A stretch of 64,000 bases of DNA from Neobacillus novalis NBRC 102450 (GCF_001591805.1 NZ_BCVP01000010.1:186001-250000); one strand, 5' to 3'. Positions 24,273 through 33,560 are shown, counted from the first letter of the stretch. The notes: a model not told the origin generated them from the sequence alone. Translations and numbers: made by a program.

Positions 24273-25988
24273 TTATCGCTGAAATTGGACGCGATGAAGA
24301 TTGGCAAAAATACCGCCTTGTTCAATTAACTCATCATGTCGTCCTTCTTCAGCAATCCCGTCCTCGGTCACAACAATTATCCGGTCGGCATTGCGAATTG
24401 TTGCCAGTCTGTGGGCAATAATAAGTGTGGTTCTGTTTTGGGCAAGCTCTGTCAGCGCTTCCTGGATCACCATTTCTGTTTCGGTATCGAGAGCGGACGT
24501 CGCTTCATCCAATATCAAGATAGGTGGATTTTTTAGAAACATCCTTGCAATCGCAAGCCGCTGCTTCTGACCGCCTGAAAGCTTGAGTCCTCTTTCGCCA
24601 ATCTGCGTCGCGTAACCATCCGGCAAAGAAGCAATAAACTTTTCAAGATGTGCCCTGCTTGCTGCCTCAGCAATTTCCTTATCTGTGGCATCCTGCTTTC
24701 CATAGGCGATATTTTCTCGAAGTGTCCCTGTAAACAGAAACACATCCTGTTGAACGATGCCGATTTGGGAACGCAGTGATTTTTTGGTCATATTGCGAAT
24801 ATCGAGACCATCAATATAAATGCCGCCGCCATTCACATCGTAAAATCTTGGAATCAACGAGCAAATCGTGGTCTTCCCTGCCCCCGACGGCCCTACAAAA
24901 GCAACCGTCTCACCGGCACGGATATTCAAATTAATATTTTCTAGGACCGATTTATGGTTATCATAGCGAAAAGACACTTCATCAAAGACGATGTTCCCTT
25001 TAAGTAACCCTACTTCCACCGCATCCTCTGTATCCTGCACCTCAGGCTCAGAATCAATCAGATCAATAAACCGTTTAAAACCCGCCATTCCTTTTGGATA
25101 CAATTCCATAATGGCGCTGATTTTATCAATCGGTTTAAAAAGAACATTGACATAAAGGACAAAACCGACAAGTTCGCCGTACGTCAAATGACCGGAGAAA
25201 CTCAGCCATGCACCGTAAACGAGAACAACAATCGTAATCAGCCGGGTCATCATATAAATACCGGAAAGACTATAGGACATCACCCGATACCCGCCAAGTT
25301 TAGCCCCGCGGTACCTCTGATTATTCTTTTTAAATCTAGCAATCTCAAATTCTTCGTTTGTAAACGATTGAACCACACGGCTGCCGGAAACACTGTCCTC
25401 CACCCGGGCGTTTACATCTGCGATACTGGAATACATTTGGCCCCAAGCTTTGTTCATTTTTAAATTGCAGACGACAACCAATATAATTAAAAAAGGCAGA
25501 ATCACTACTGCAACCAGTGCTAATTTTACGTTGATCGTCAGCATAATCCAGAAAGCGCCAATAAAAGTAATCAGCGCGATGAATACATCCTCCGGACCAT
25601 GGTGGGCAAGCTCACCGAGATCAAATAGGTCATTGGTTATTCTGCTCATAATATGTCCCGTTTTCGTATTGTCGAAAAACCGGAATGATTGTTTTTGGAC
25701 ATGCTCGAACAGCTCTTGCCTCATATCTGATTCAATATTGATTCCGAGCTTATGGCCCCAATAATTCACAATAAACTGCAAGAAGGTACTCAAACAATAA
25801 ACAAGTAAAAGTCCGATACTGACTGTGACAATCGCATGCCAATCGCCTCCAGGCAGCAGTTTATCGATAAACCATTGCACCGCAAGCGGAAAGGCTAATT
25901 CCAACATGGCTACGATGACTGCACTGATAAAATCCAAAATAAATAGCCTTCTATGCGGTCGATAATAAGAAAAAAAACGCCGAATCAT
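24273..25988 (-). CDS. ABC exporter half-transporter (MsbA/YgaD-like)
   Basis: 571 aa, six-helix membrane domain (about 1-310) fused to an ATPase domain: Walker A GPSGAGKTT, signature LSGGQKQR, Walker B ILILDEATSALD, H-loop IAHRLATI. Homodimeric type IV exporters of this kind flip lipids or expel drugs. The sequence around FDNTKTGHIMSRITNDLFDLGELAHHGPED is characteristic of the MsbA/YgaD subgroup. A 27-base perfect palindrome lies about 70 bases upstream of the start and may be an operator. Confidence 0.92.
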   Translation of the reverse strand: MIRRFFSYYRPHRRLFILDFISAVIVAMLELAFPLAVQWFIDKLLPGGDWHAIVTVSIGLLLVYCLSTFLQFIVNYWGHKLGINIESDMRQELFEHVQKQSFRFFDNTKTGHIMSRITNDLFDLGELAHHGPEDVFIALITFIGAFWIMLTINVKLALVAVVILPFLIILVVVCNLKMNKAWGQMYSSIADVNARVEDSVSGSRVVQSFTNEEFEIARFKKNNQRYRGAKLGGYRVMSYSLSGIYMMTRLITIVVLVYGAWLSFSGHLTYGELVGFVLYVNVLFKPIDKISAIMELYPKGMAGFKRFIDLIDSEPEVQDTEDAVEVGLLKGNIVFDEVSFRYDNHKSVLENINLNIRAGETVAFVGPSGAGKTTICSLIPRFYDVNGGGIYIDGLDIRNMTKKSLRSQIGIVQQDVFLFTGTLRENIAYGKQDATDKEIAEAASRAHLEKFIASLPDGYATQIGERGLKLSGGQKQRLAIARMFLKNPPILILDEATSALDTETEMVIQEALTELAQNRTTLIIAHRLATIRNADRIIVVTEDGIAEEGRHDELIEQGGIFANLHRVQFQR

Positions 25989-26055
25989 AAATTATCTCCT
26001 TTTTTCTAAGATAGCAATACTAGGATTATATGAGAAAGAGGCGGACAATTTCAAG

Positions 26056-26082
26056 TTTTTTGAATATATTATATTCAAAAAA
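26056..26082. promoter_or_regulatory. 27-nt perfect palindrome upstream of the ABC exporter
   Basis: TTTTTTGAATATA, a central T, and its exact reverse complement. It lies between the exporter start and the terminator of the upstream gene. AT-rich and symmetric, it fits a dimeric repressor operator, though it could also help terminate the upstream transcript. Confidence 0.45.
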
Positions 26083-26116
26083 AGCGCTTGGCTTTAAAAA
26101 TATGCCAAGCGCTTTA
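26077..26116 (-). terminator. Terminator after the HesB-like gene
   Basis: AAAGCGCTTGGC and GCCAAGCGCTTT make a 12-bp stem; on the minus strand it is followed by seven Ts. Confidence 0.85.
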
Positions 26117-26120
26117 TATG

Positions 26121-26426
26121 TTAATGGTGGTGATGGTGGCTGCCTTTTGTTGGATTGGTGATTAACCATTCCTCTTTCGGGACGTGAAAATATTGAATCC
26201 AAATACTATTCAAATTTTCATTATTTTTATTGAGAATAAAATCAATTTCTCGATCGCTTTTGACGACCACATCATTTTCTGTTGGCGTATCGAGCATCAA
26301 ATCATAGTGTGCATGATCTCCATGAATACTTGTGACATAAACTCGGAACATTTTCCCTTGAGCTTCTTCTTGTTCCAACATTTTTTGCAGCGCTTTAGCC
26401 GCATGACGGTTAATTTTGACTTTCAT
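26121..26426 (-). CDS. HesB/IscA-like fold protein without cysteines, ending in five histidines
   Basis: 101 aa. MKVKINRHAAKALQKML and the following beta-rich core look like the HesB-like group annotated in Bacillus as iron-sulfur cluster biosynthesis family, but there is no cysteine at all, so the classic CxnCGC ligands of A-type carriers are missing. The C-terminus is GSHHHHH, a natural histidine tail, and His-rich HGDHAHYD occurs near residue 35. The chemistry suggests binding of Ni, Zn, Cu or another metal rather than an Fe-S cluster. It follows pssA by 24 bases and probably shares its transcript. Confidence 0.55.
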   Translation of the reverse strand: MKVKINRHAAKALQKMLEQEEAQGKMFRVYVTSIHGDHAHYDLMLDTPTENDVVVKSDREIDFILNKNNENLNSIWIQYFHVPKEEWLITNPTKGSHHHHH

Positions 26427-26450
26427 CTTATGCTCTCCTCTATCTTCTTA

Positions 26451-27167
26451 TTAATTCTTTTTTTGACTATTCTTTTTTATCTTGATTAATTGGTAACTAA
26501 TAAATGCAATATATAATGGTATTGCGACATAAATAAAATACGGGAATCGATGATGTTCTTTTTTAAAGACAATATAAATGGCATAGCCAAGGAATAGCGT
26601 TATGATAATACCGTATTTTGGCAGTGGAACATCCTTTAGGCTAGGAATTTTAATTGTACTTACCATCAAATAACATAAAAGGAAAAAGGCGATTACGAAG
26701 ATGTAACCCAACATTTTACCATGGAACAAAGTCAATAGTGTTAATAAGCCGCCCGCCGCTGTAATCGGAACGCCTGTAAAGTACTGTAGGGAAGATTTAA
26801 CGGCGTTAATGTTGAACCTAGCTAATCGATACGCACCGAATAAAGGGAAAAGACCGGCAACAGCCATTCCGATAGTGCCAAAGGCAGAAAAATAGGCATA
26901 ATAGGCCATCATTGCAGGTGCAACACCAAAGGTAACAATATCCGCCAGTGAATCAAGTTCTTTACCAAGTTCACTTTCTACGCGCAGCATTCTGGCAATC
27001 CTTCCATCCATACTGTCAAGCATCATTCCAATTAATATTAGGATGGCCGCATTCTTATAATCCCCTGACGCTGAATACATAATGGATAAAAAGCCAAAAA
27101 ATAAGTTCGCCAGTGTAAATAAGTTAGGAATACTATTTCTTATAATATGTATCACTCCAATTTTCAA
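26451..27167 (-). CDS. pssA: CDP-diacylglycerol-serine O-phosphatidyltransferase
   Basis: About 238 aa integral membrane enzyme making phosphatidylserine from CDP-diacylglycerol and serine. The CDP-alcohol phosphotransferase motif is seen as LDSMDGRIARMLRVESELGKELDSLADIVTFG (Asp, Gly, Ala-Arg and the two later Asp). Several helices follow. The start is uncertain: the frame opens at a TTG without a good ribosome binding site; a GTG or a start just after GGAGTG is possible. Expected neighbour psd is absent; instead a PAP2 phosphatase lies upstream in the same direction. Confidence 0.92.
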   Translation of the reverse strand: MKIGVIHIIRNSIPNLFTLANLFFGFLSIMYSASGDYKNAAILILIGMMLDSMDGRIARMLRVESELGKELDSLADIVTFGVAPAMMAYYAYFSAFGTIGMAVAGLFPLFGAYRLARFNINAVKSSLQYFTGVPITAAGGLLTLLTLFHGKMLGYIFVIAFFLLCYLMVSTIKIPSLKDVPLPKYGIIITLFLGYAIYIVFKKEHHRFPYFIYVAIPLYIAFISYQLIKIKKNSQKKN

Positions 27168-27202
27168 TAGCGAAGCATTTCAGTTTAAAAAATCACTAAA
27201 CA

Positions 27203-27865
27203 TCATGTTCCGCTTTTATATTTCTTATTATAACGCTTTTCTTGGTAAAATTGGAAAAACCAAATTGCAACAGTTAACCAAAATCCACTTGCAAGATATC
27301 CCCCAATAATATCACTTGGATAATGGACACCTAAATAGATCCGACTAATCCCAATAGCCATAATCATGAAAACACTGAAAATGATCAGGACACTCCTTCC
27401 CCATCTGCTAGGGATATGGCGCCAGAGTAAAAATGACAGAATGACATAAACTGTGAAGGCATTCATCGCATGGCCACTTGGAAAACTATACCCTGAAATA
27501 TCAATTAAGCGATGGAAATCAGGACGAACCCGGTGAAAAATAAGTTTCAAAATTTGGTTTAATACCGCTGAACCAATAATAGCAGATATGAATAATATTA
27601 ATTCTAAACGATGATGTAACACTTTATAAAGGAAAATTATTAAAATGATAATAATGACGCTGACAACAGAAAAAGAACCGATTAAGGTGAAAAACTTCAT
27701 CACTTTTGTTAAGGTTGGTGATTCAAGCCCCTGAATAGCTGCTATTACATCGCTATCAAAATCGATAATTTTATGGTCACTTATTAATAAAGAGATAAAG
27801 ATAAAGCCAATCACGCAGACTAAACTAATGATGAAAGCTATAACTAGATGTACTTTAAGGTTCAT
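27203..27865 (-). CDS. PAP2-family membrane phosphatase
   Basis: 220 aa, six hydrophobic segments. The three-part acid phosphatase motif is complete: KLIFHRVRP, YSFPSGHAMN and SRIYLGVHYPSDIIGG. Members dephosphorylate phosphatidic acid, PGP or undecaprenyl pyrophosphate. The gene ends 35 bases before pssA in the same direction, so a joint phospholipid role (for example phosphatidate or PGP phosphatase) is a reasonable inference; UppP-type recycling is the alternative. Confidence 0.9.
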   Translation of the reverse strand: MNLKVHLVIAFIISLVCVIGFIFISLLISDHKIIDFDSDVIAAIQGLESPTLTKVMKFFTLIGSFSVVSVIIIILIIFLYKVLHHRLELILFISAIIGSAVLNQILKLIFHRVRPDFHRLIDISGYSFPSGHAMNAFTVYVILSFLLWRHIPSRWGRSVLIIFSVFMIMAIGISRIYLGVHYPSDIIGGYLASGFWLTVAIWFFQFYQEKRYNKKYKSGT

Positions 27866-27945
27866 AACAAAATCCTTTCAATAAATACTTACCATATAGT
27901 ACCATGAAATAAAAATAATATCACTACTATCTCATTTTCTATCCT

Positions 27946-27969
27946 AAAGAAAACTCGCCGATTGGCGAG
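27946..27969 (-). terminator. Terminator after the DUF347-type gene
   Basis: Minus strand CTCGCCAATCGGCGAG then TTTTCTTT. Confidence 0.75.
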
Positions 27970-27999
27970 CTCTATTAGTTTTATATTTAAACCATCATG

Positions 28000-28800
28000 T
28001 TATTCATTAGTTGAATGAGGAAGCTCGTCTCTTCTCGTCTTAGTTAAATAGATGACCAAGCATAAAATCGTTATTAGGAAGATTGCGCTCGTTCCCACTG
28101 TTCCTAGACCTAGACCACCATCTTTACGAGGCTGTGAAAGGTAATCGCCAAGAGAAGCACCGAGAGGACGGGTCAGGATGTAGGCGATCCAGAAAGACAG
28201 CACTCCATTCAATTTAAATCGGTAAAATGCGATAGTAACGATACCTATCAGAACAGCGAACATCAGCGCTGACATCCAGTACCCAAGGTTAAGCCCCTCT
28301 GCGATGAGATCGCCTGCAGCCGTACCTAGTGCGAAGGTGAACAAAATAGCCAACCAATAGAACGCTTCCCGCTTGGTGGTGTAGATGGAGTGAATGGAAA
28401 GAGTTTTCTCACTCGCATACCAGGCTGTAAATGCCACCGCCAGAGCGAGACTGAAGGAGACGGTTGTCGTCACTAGAGATACGCCAAGGTTATCCACCAA
28501 ATTATCAGTTATAAGCGTACCGACGATGCTAATCATCACGACTGCAAGCCAGTAGATACTTGGCACGTATTTCCTCGACCGGAACTGGAAGAACAGGATA
28601 ATGACTAAAAGACAGGCCATGACGATCGTTGTATTAGTTAAGCCCCATTTTAAATTGAAATTCAAGAAGTCTGCGGCCGTTTCGCCTACAGTTGTGGCCA
28701 TGATCTTGATGATCCAGAAGAAAATCGTGACTTCCGGAACCTTGTTCAACATCTGCCGTCCAATACTTTCCTTACGATATTTCCCCTCAGAATACTCCAT
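28000..28800 (-). CDS. COG4705/DUF347-type repeat membrane protein
   Basis: 266 aa, about eight helices. Repeating motifs TTVGETAADFL, TLITDNLVDNLG, TAAGDLIAEG and RPLGASLGDYL show an internally duplicated arrangement, each repeat with a conserved Gly and an acidic residue in the membrane, as in the DUF347 repeat family. Function unknown in the family; intramembrane acidic residues would fit cation transport. The base composition of its centre is somewhat more GC-rich than neighbours. Single gene with a terminator. Confidence 0.7.
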   Translation of the reverse strand: MEYSEGKYRKESIGRQMLNKVPEVTIFFWIIKIMATTVGETAADFLNFNLKWGLTNTTIVMACLLVIILFFQFRSRKYVPSIYWLAVVMISIVGTLITDNLVDNLGVSLVTTTVSFSLALAVAFTAWYASEKTLSIHSIYTTKREAFYWLAILFTFALGTAAGDLIAEGLNLGYWMSALMFAVLIGIVTIAFYRFKLNGVLSFWIAYILTRPLGASLGDYLSQPRKDGGLGLGTVGTSAIFLITILCLVIYLTKTRRDELPHSTNE

Positions 28801-28910
28801 TTAGTAATCCTCCTACTTTCCACTAACCGATAAGTTTATTTAAGCTTTTCACTAATCTGAATTCCTTGGTTGTTGATGATTTTCGGAAAAATCATAAAAA
28901 TTTTACTATT

Positions 28911-29597
28911 TTACCCTTTAAATCTGTATCCTGCTCCCCAAACAGTTTCGATATATTGAGGATTAGATGGATCCGTTTCAATTTTTTCACGGATTTTTCG
29001 AATGTGGACAGTAACCGTTGAAATGTCACCCAACGAATCAAAGCCCCATAACTTTTCGAATAACTGCTCTTTGCTAAAGACATGGTTTGGATGGAGCGCA
29101 AAGAAGGTTAGCACATCAAATTCTTTTGTGGTAACAGCCACTTCTTGATTATTTACATAAACCCGTCTTGAAGCTTGATCAATCCGAAGACCACGCACCA
29201 TAATACTGTCATTTTGCGGTTCCCTTCCAATTAGTCTTTGATAACGAGATAGATGCGCCTTAACCCTTGCAACCAGCTCACTCGGACTAAATGGCTTAAC
29301 AATATAATCATCGGCACCAAGTCCCAAGCCACGGATTTTATCAATGTCTTCTTTTTTGGCAGAAACCATAAGGATGGGGATATCCTTTTCAGTTCGGATT
29401 GCTTTGCAAATCTGAAAGCCATCAACCTCTGGGAGCATAAGATCGAGCAATACCAAATCTACCTTCTCATTTATAGCCTTTTGTAAGCCCTCATCACCGG
29501 TTAATGCGATCTCAACCGAAAAACCATCTATTTCCAAATAATCCCGTTCAAGCTCAGCAATACTTTTATCATCTTCAATAATTAAGATCCGTTTCAA
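28911..29597 (-). CDS. OmpR-family response regulator
   Basis: 228 aa. Receiver domain with phospho-acceptor Asp52 in LVLLDLMLPEVDG, Lys in the PILMVSAKKE block and a winged-helix output domain (about 130-228) ending TVWGAGYRFKG. It overlaps its histidine kinase by four bases (ATGA), placing both under one promoter. The order RR, HK, ABC permease, ABC ATPase on the minus strand reads ATPase first, so the ABC genes are upstream and close; a linked regulatory function is likely. Confidence 0.93.
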   Translation of the reverse strand: MKRILIIEDDKSIAELERDYLEIDGFSVEIALTGDEGLQKAINEKVDLVLLDLMLPEVDGFQICKAIRTEKDIPILMVSAKKEDIDKIRGLGLGADDYIVKPFSPSELVARVKAHLSRYQRLIGREPQNDSIMVRGLRIDQASRRVYVNNQEVAVTTKEFDVLTFFALHPNHVFSKEQLFEKLWGFDSLGDISTVTVHIRKIREKIETDPSNPQYIETVWGAGYRFKG

Positions 29598-31063
29598 TTG
29601 TCTTCACCTGCTTTTCTTAACGTAAAAAGAATCGTTGTTCCTTGTCCTTTTTGACTTTCTGCCCAGATGGAACCATGATGTTCTTCGATGATTCGCTTCG
29701 CAATCGATAACCCCAGGCCACTACCGCCTTTTTCCGTTCCTCGTGCCATATCGACACGGTAAAAGCGGTCAAAAATCATCGGTAATTTCTCTTCCTCAAT
29801 CCCTGGACCGTTGTCATTCATTTTGAAAAGAACATAAGAATCTATTGTAGATAAATGAAAGGAAAGCTCCTTGGCCGGTTTATCGATATACTTCAAAGAA
29901 TTATCGACAATATTGGTTATGACACGTTTCAGGTGCTCACGGTCAGCGACGATGAGATAATCACCATTTTTTTCTATATTTAAACTGATTCCAACCTTCT
30001 TTTCCTCCAAATCAAACCGCAGTTCTTCAACAAAATCCTGAAGGTAGTGATCAAACTGAATGTTTTCAAAATGAAAAGGAAGGCGCTGTAAGTCTAATTT
30101 CGAATATAAAAATAGTTCATCAATCATATGATCCAAATCGATTGATTTTGAATGTATCGTTTGAATGTAGCGATCAATTTTTTCGGGGCTGTTGGCCACG
30201 CCATCGCGAATTCCTTCCACATACCCTTTAATGGTCGTAATCGGTGTTTTTAGATCATGAGAAATATTGGCGATTAACTCTTTGCGATTTTCCTCATAGG
30301 CTAACTGCTTTTCAATCGATTCTTTTAACCTAACCCTCATTTCCTCAAACCCCTGGGCAAGCTGTCCGATTTCATCCTTGGATTTAACTGGAATCGGTTG
30401 ATTAAGGTTTCCTTCTTTTATTTGCTCAGCAGCTTTCTGTAATCTTCGAATAGGAAGGATGATACTTCTTGACACATAGTAAGTGAGTAAACCATTCGTT
30501 ACAATTAAAATTAAGAGCAAAACAATAAATAAAATTGGGAATGAGGAGCGAACAAATTTGGCAAAACTGCTGGCATCCGTTACAAAAAACAAGGAACCTT
30601 CTGACCCATCAGGAAAGAAAAAATCAAGCTTTTTTATCGAAATAAATTGATGATTAATTTGTTCAACCGGATCAACTTCTCCAAATAACCCAAATGGCGG
30701 AAGTTCCTCCTTGTCTAACCCTTGTAATTTTGCTGGTAGGTAGACAATGTTTTGTCCTTTTCTCACTACTAATGAAGTGTTACCCGCCTTATTTAATTGA
30801 CCGTCAATTTCTTTTAAATAGGTTGGATTCAAAAATTGTTCCGGGTTTTTCAGTGTTTCCTTGTGTAAATCAATATATAATTGATCCTTCTCAGAAATAT
30901 GATGGTAATGCTCCGGTGGCAGGTAGATGTTTCGCAATTCTTTTATATCCCCTCTAAAAAGCAAGGCCATTAAAAGTGCAGATAAAACAACGAAAAAGAT
31001 GGGCACTAAAATCATTGCGAGATTGGATAATAAAAGTCTAAAACGAATCGACATCTGTTCCAC
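29594..31063 (-). CDS. Sensor histidine kinase, HAMP type
   Basis: 489 aa. Two membrane helices (about 11-36 and 175-197) enclose an extracytoplasmic sensor domain of about 140 residues; HAMP (about 198-250), HisKA with His269 in ANISHDLKTPITTIK, then HATPase_c with N-box NIVDNSLKYID, DNGPGIEEE and GLGLSIAKRI. It phosphorylates the response regulator at 28911-29597, whose gene it overlaps. The signal is unknown; the adjacent ABC transporter and wall or membrane stress are natural candidates. Confidence 0.93.
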   Translation of the reverse strand: MEQMSIRFRLLLSNLAMILVPIFFVVLSALLMALLFRGDIKELRNIYLPPEHYHHISEKDQLYIDLHKETLKNPEQFLNPTYLKEIDGQLNKAGNTSLVVRKGQNIVYLPAKLQGLDKEELPPFGLFGEVDPVEQINHQFISIKKLDFFFPDGSEGSLFFVTDASSFAKFVRSSFPILFIVLLLILIVTNGLLTYYVSRSIILPIRRLQKAAEQIKEGNLNQPIPVKSKDEIGQLAQGFEEMRVRLKESIEKQLAYEENRKELIANISHDLKTPITTIKGYVEGIRDGVANSPEKIDRYIQTIHSKSIDLDHMIDELFLYSKLDLQRLPFHFENIQFDHYLQDFVEELRFDLEEKKVGISLNIEKNGDYLIVADREHLKRVITNIVDNSLKYIDKPAKELSFHLSTIDSYVLFKMNDNGPGIEEEKLPMIFDRFYRVDMARGTEKGGSGLGLSIAKRIIEEHHGSIWAESQKGQGTTILFTLRKAGEDN

Positions 31064-31075
31064 TACTTTCTAAAT

Positions 31076-31810
31076 TTAAAATTCTTTTTTGCTAAACTTA
31101 TAATAGCCCAGCGTGAAGAATAATGCACAAAATGATAAAAGATAAAGGGTTCTGCCAAAAGTGACGATATTTATCCCATTATTGATCCAACGCTGATACC
31201 AGTCATTATCGTATGCCGGCAGCCACTGGGCAACGGTTGGAAAAAGATAGGTTAAAACGACCATTACTAAGTAAAGGAGGATAGAAAATGTCAATGCCTT
31301 GCTGCTAGAACCGAACCATAACGCCAGGAAACTTAAGAGGATTCCAATTGCCATTAATGGAAACCATGATAACAAAAACGCTGAGAGGCCCATTAACAAA
31401 CCAGTAAAGGTGAAATTTTCGAGCCAGATGGCACCTGTTATTAATGATGAAAGGCAGACCTGCAATAATAGCGTCAATAAGTAGATGCCAATACAGACAA
31501 TCTTGGATGTAAACAGTTTGTACCGTGATAATGGACGGACAAGCAGGAAGGAAAGTGTCTTTTGTTCTTGTTCCCCAGCAAACATATCACTAACGCAAAG
31601 GGCCAATAATAATGGCAGGTAAAAGGATACGGCTAAACTTAATATCACAAGTGGGAAGGACTCGCCATCGAATGCGGTGAAACCAAACTTGTTTTGCATC
31701 ATTTGAATAGCCGGCCCAACTAGTAAAGGGAATATTACTGAGAGGCAAAACAAGACAATGGTTGATTTTTTTTGTACTAACTTATTCCACTCATTTTGTA
31801 AGTTCAACAT
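31076..31810 (-). CDS. ABC-2 type transporter permease
   Basis: 244 aa, six hydrophobic segments, with the N-terminal NEWNKLVQKKSTI and the EQEQKTLSFLLVRPLSRYKLFTSKI cytoplasmic loop that is typical of ABC-2 (NatB/BcrB-like) permeases. The gene overlaps the ATPase by 20 bases and ends 12 bases before the histidine kinase, so a four-gene operon is likely. Substrate unknown. Confidence 0.88.
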   Translation of the reverse strand: MLNLQNEWNKLVQKKSTIVLFCLSVIFPLLVGPAIQMMQNKFGFTAFDGESFPLVILSLAVSFYLPLLLALCVSDMFAGEQEQKTLSFLLVRPLSRYKLFTSKIVCIGIYLLTLLLQVCLSSLITGAIWLENFTFTGLLMGLSAFLLSWFPLMAIGILLSFLALWFGSSSKALTFSILLYLVMVVLTYLFPTVAQWLPAYDNDWYQRWINNGINIVTFGRTLYLLSFCALFFTLGYYKFSKKEF

Positions 31811-32543
31811 TTTCGTTCACTTCCTTCCCTTTACGGATGTTGTCCATATAAAAAGATTCAAAGGTTTGACCTTCAGCTAATTGATTTTTAGCCACTTCGC
31901 CAATAATTTTACCCTTAGAAAGAATGGCGATTCGATTACATAAACGTTCAACCTCATCAATCAAATGAGTGGAAAGGATAAAGGTAACACCCTCCTCACT
32001 AGCTAACCGGCTAATAAGCTCCTGAAAATCAAGTTTCCCTTCAATATCCAGACCATTTGTTGGTTCGTCTAAAATAACAAAAGATGGTTTGGAAAGTAAG
32101 GCGGCCGCTAAATATAAACGCTGACGCATTCCTGTTGAGAAAGATTTCACCTTTTCATGCTTGTGAGCCTCCATTCCCACCCATTGGAGTACTTCATCAA
32201 TTCTCCCTTTTTCAAGAGATGGATACAGTCTCGATGCTAACAGGAGATTTTCATATGCCGTTAAATAATCAAACGCTTCGACCCCGCTGATTAGTGTCCC
32301 AACCGATTGCATTGCTTGTTCAAATTGATCCATGACATGATACCCATTAATCACTATTTCCCCTTGATCAGGACGGCATAATGCCACAATACACTTCATT
32401 AACGTTGTTTTCCCGGCACCGTTTGGACCTAATAACCCGAAAATTTCACCATGTTCCACGGAAAAACTAATATTTTTAACACCGCGGCCATTTTTATATT
32501 GCTTTGTTACGTTTCGCAGTTCGAGAACCGGCACGCATCTCAC
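31791..32543 (-). CDS. ABC transporter ATP-binding protein (ABC-2 partner)
   Basis: 250 aa. Walker A GPNGAGKTT, signature FSTGMRQRL, Walker B FVILDEPTNGLD and H-loop ILSTHLIDEVERL. The FSTG signature is typical of the BcrA/NatA class. AAAGGAG lies just upstream of the ATG; a GTG four codons further is equally possible. Forms an exporter or resistance pump with the permease at 31076-31810 and heads the operon with the two-component genes. Confidence 0.92.
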   Translation of the reverse strand: MRCVPVLELRNVTKQYKNGRGVKNISFSVEHGEIFGLLGPNGAGKTTLMKCIVALCRPDQGEIVINGYHVMDQFEQAMQSVGTLISGVEAFDYLTAYENLLLASRLYPSLEKGRIDEVLQWVGMEAHKHEKVKSFSTGMRQRLYLAAALLSKPSFVILDEPTNGLDIEGKLDFQELISRLASEEGVTFILSTHLIDEVERLCNRIAILSKGKIIGEVAKNQLAEGQTFESFYMDNIRKGKEVNENVELTK

Positions 32544-32660
32544 TCCTTTTTAACGCATTTTTATATAAGCAAGTTTCCCACTTGTACTCTTCAATTTTTA
32601 GAACCAAGGGCAGAGGAATATGTCCCCTGCCACATCGGTTATTTTCTTTACCTTTGTAAA

Positions 32661-33560
32661 TTAATCCTCATGTCCATCATGCTTGTCTTGTACTTTAACA
32701 ACCTTTTTGCCTGTCAAATCCACGCCTGATACTTTTGAATTATTTAACTGATCGAATGTGTTTGTAAGCATTAATACAAGATCATGGTGTGTACCATTTA
32801 CATCCTCACCGGAAACATAAATAGTCGCTTCTTGACCGGTTAAGTAATCATTCTTATCCACTATGCCTTTTAAGACAACACGGGATACGTTAATGTTATT
32901 TTTTAGTTGTGGAAGCTCTGGTTTTAGGTCAGCCAACTGTAAGGAGCCGAATTCTGCTTTTTCCTTATGATCCTTTTGCTGGTCGATATTCTTAAGGAAG
33001 AATGACACAACAGCCTGTCCAACGGCAGGAATTTGATTTTTAGATAGATCGAGCTGCAGCTCCGTCTTTCCGTTGGCACCAACACTCGTTGTAATCATAT
33101 CTTGATAATTTTTTGTTACAGCATCAAAGATTGCCTCTACATCTTTTTGCATTTGCGGCGAGAGGTTTTCATCTTTATGCTCCTTACGTTTAAACTCTTT
33201 CTTATGTTCACTTTCGTCTATTACATAGTAGTTGTCATCCTTGCTGCTCTTCACGACCGTCTGATTCGCTTTTGAAAAATAATCTACTTTTGTAGTGATT
33301 CCGCCATTTGTCACACTGACAGTGCTATTTCCGGATTCATCCTTTAAATTTACTGCGTTCAAAGAATCAACCTGGTAAATCTCCTTGCCATTATCTGTTA
33401 AGGACGCTGAGGTCTGGGCAGTAAAACTGTTGATTGTATGAGTCTTCTTAACTGCTGTTTTAAACAAGTCGTATCCAGATGTGGAAGCAGATGCCGATAA
33501 AACACCTCCAGCCATTAATAATCCACTGACGCCAACTGCGGCCAGGACTTTCTTATTCAT
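32661..33560 (-). CDS. Secreted protein with outer-membrane-lipoprotein-carrier-like repeats, unknown
   Basis: 299 aa from the ATG at 33560 (GAAGGAGGAAG upstream); the longer frame begins in the leader. A clear signal peptide (MNKKVLAAVGVSGLLMAGGVLSASA) has no lipobox. The rest is beta-rich, hydrophilic and Lys/Asp-rich, reminiscent of LolA/LppX-like folds that bind lipids, but no signature is certain. It ends in KHDGHED. It lies just upstream of the TCS/ABC operon in the same direction, separated by about 120 bases, and could be sensed or moved by that system. Confidence 0.6.
   Translation of the reverse strand: MNKKVLAAVGVSGLLMAGGVLSASASTSGYDLFKTAVKKTHTINSFTAQTSASLTDNGKEIYQVDSLNAVNLKDESGNSTVSVTNGGITTKVDYFSKANQTVVKSSKDDNYYVIDESEHKKEFKRKEHKDENLSPQMQKDVEAIFDAVTKNYQDMITTSVGANGKTELQLDLSKNQIPAVGQAVVSFFLKNIDQQKDHKEKAEFGSLQLADLKPELPQLKNNINVSRVVLKGIVDKNDYLTGQEATIYVSGEDVNGTHHDLVLMLTNTFDQLNNSKVSGVDLTGKKVVKVQDKHDGHED

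Noticed and set aside
26121..26140. Histidine tail as cloning-vector contamination
   Set aside because: The flanking sequence continues as native intergenic DNA with a terminator, and the tail is followed by a proper stop; no vector features are visible.
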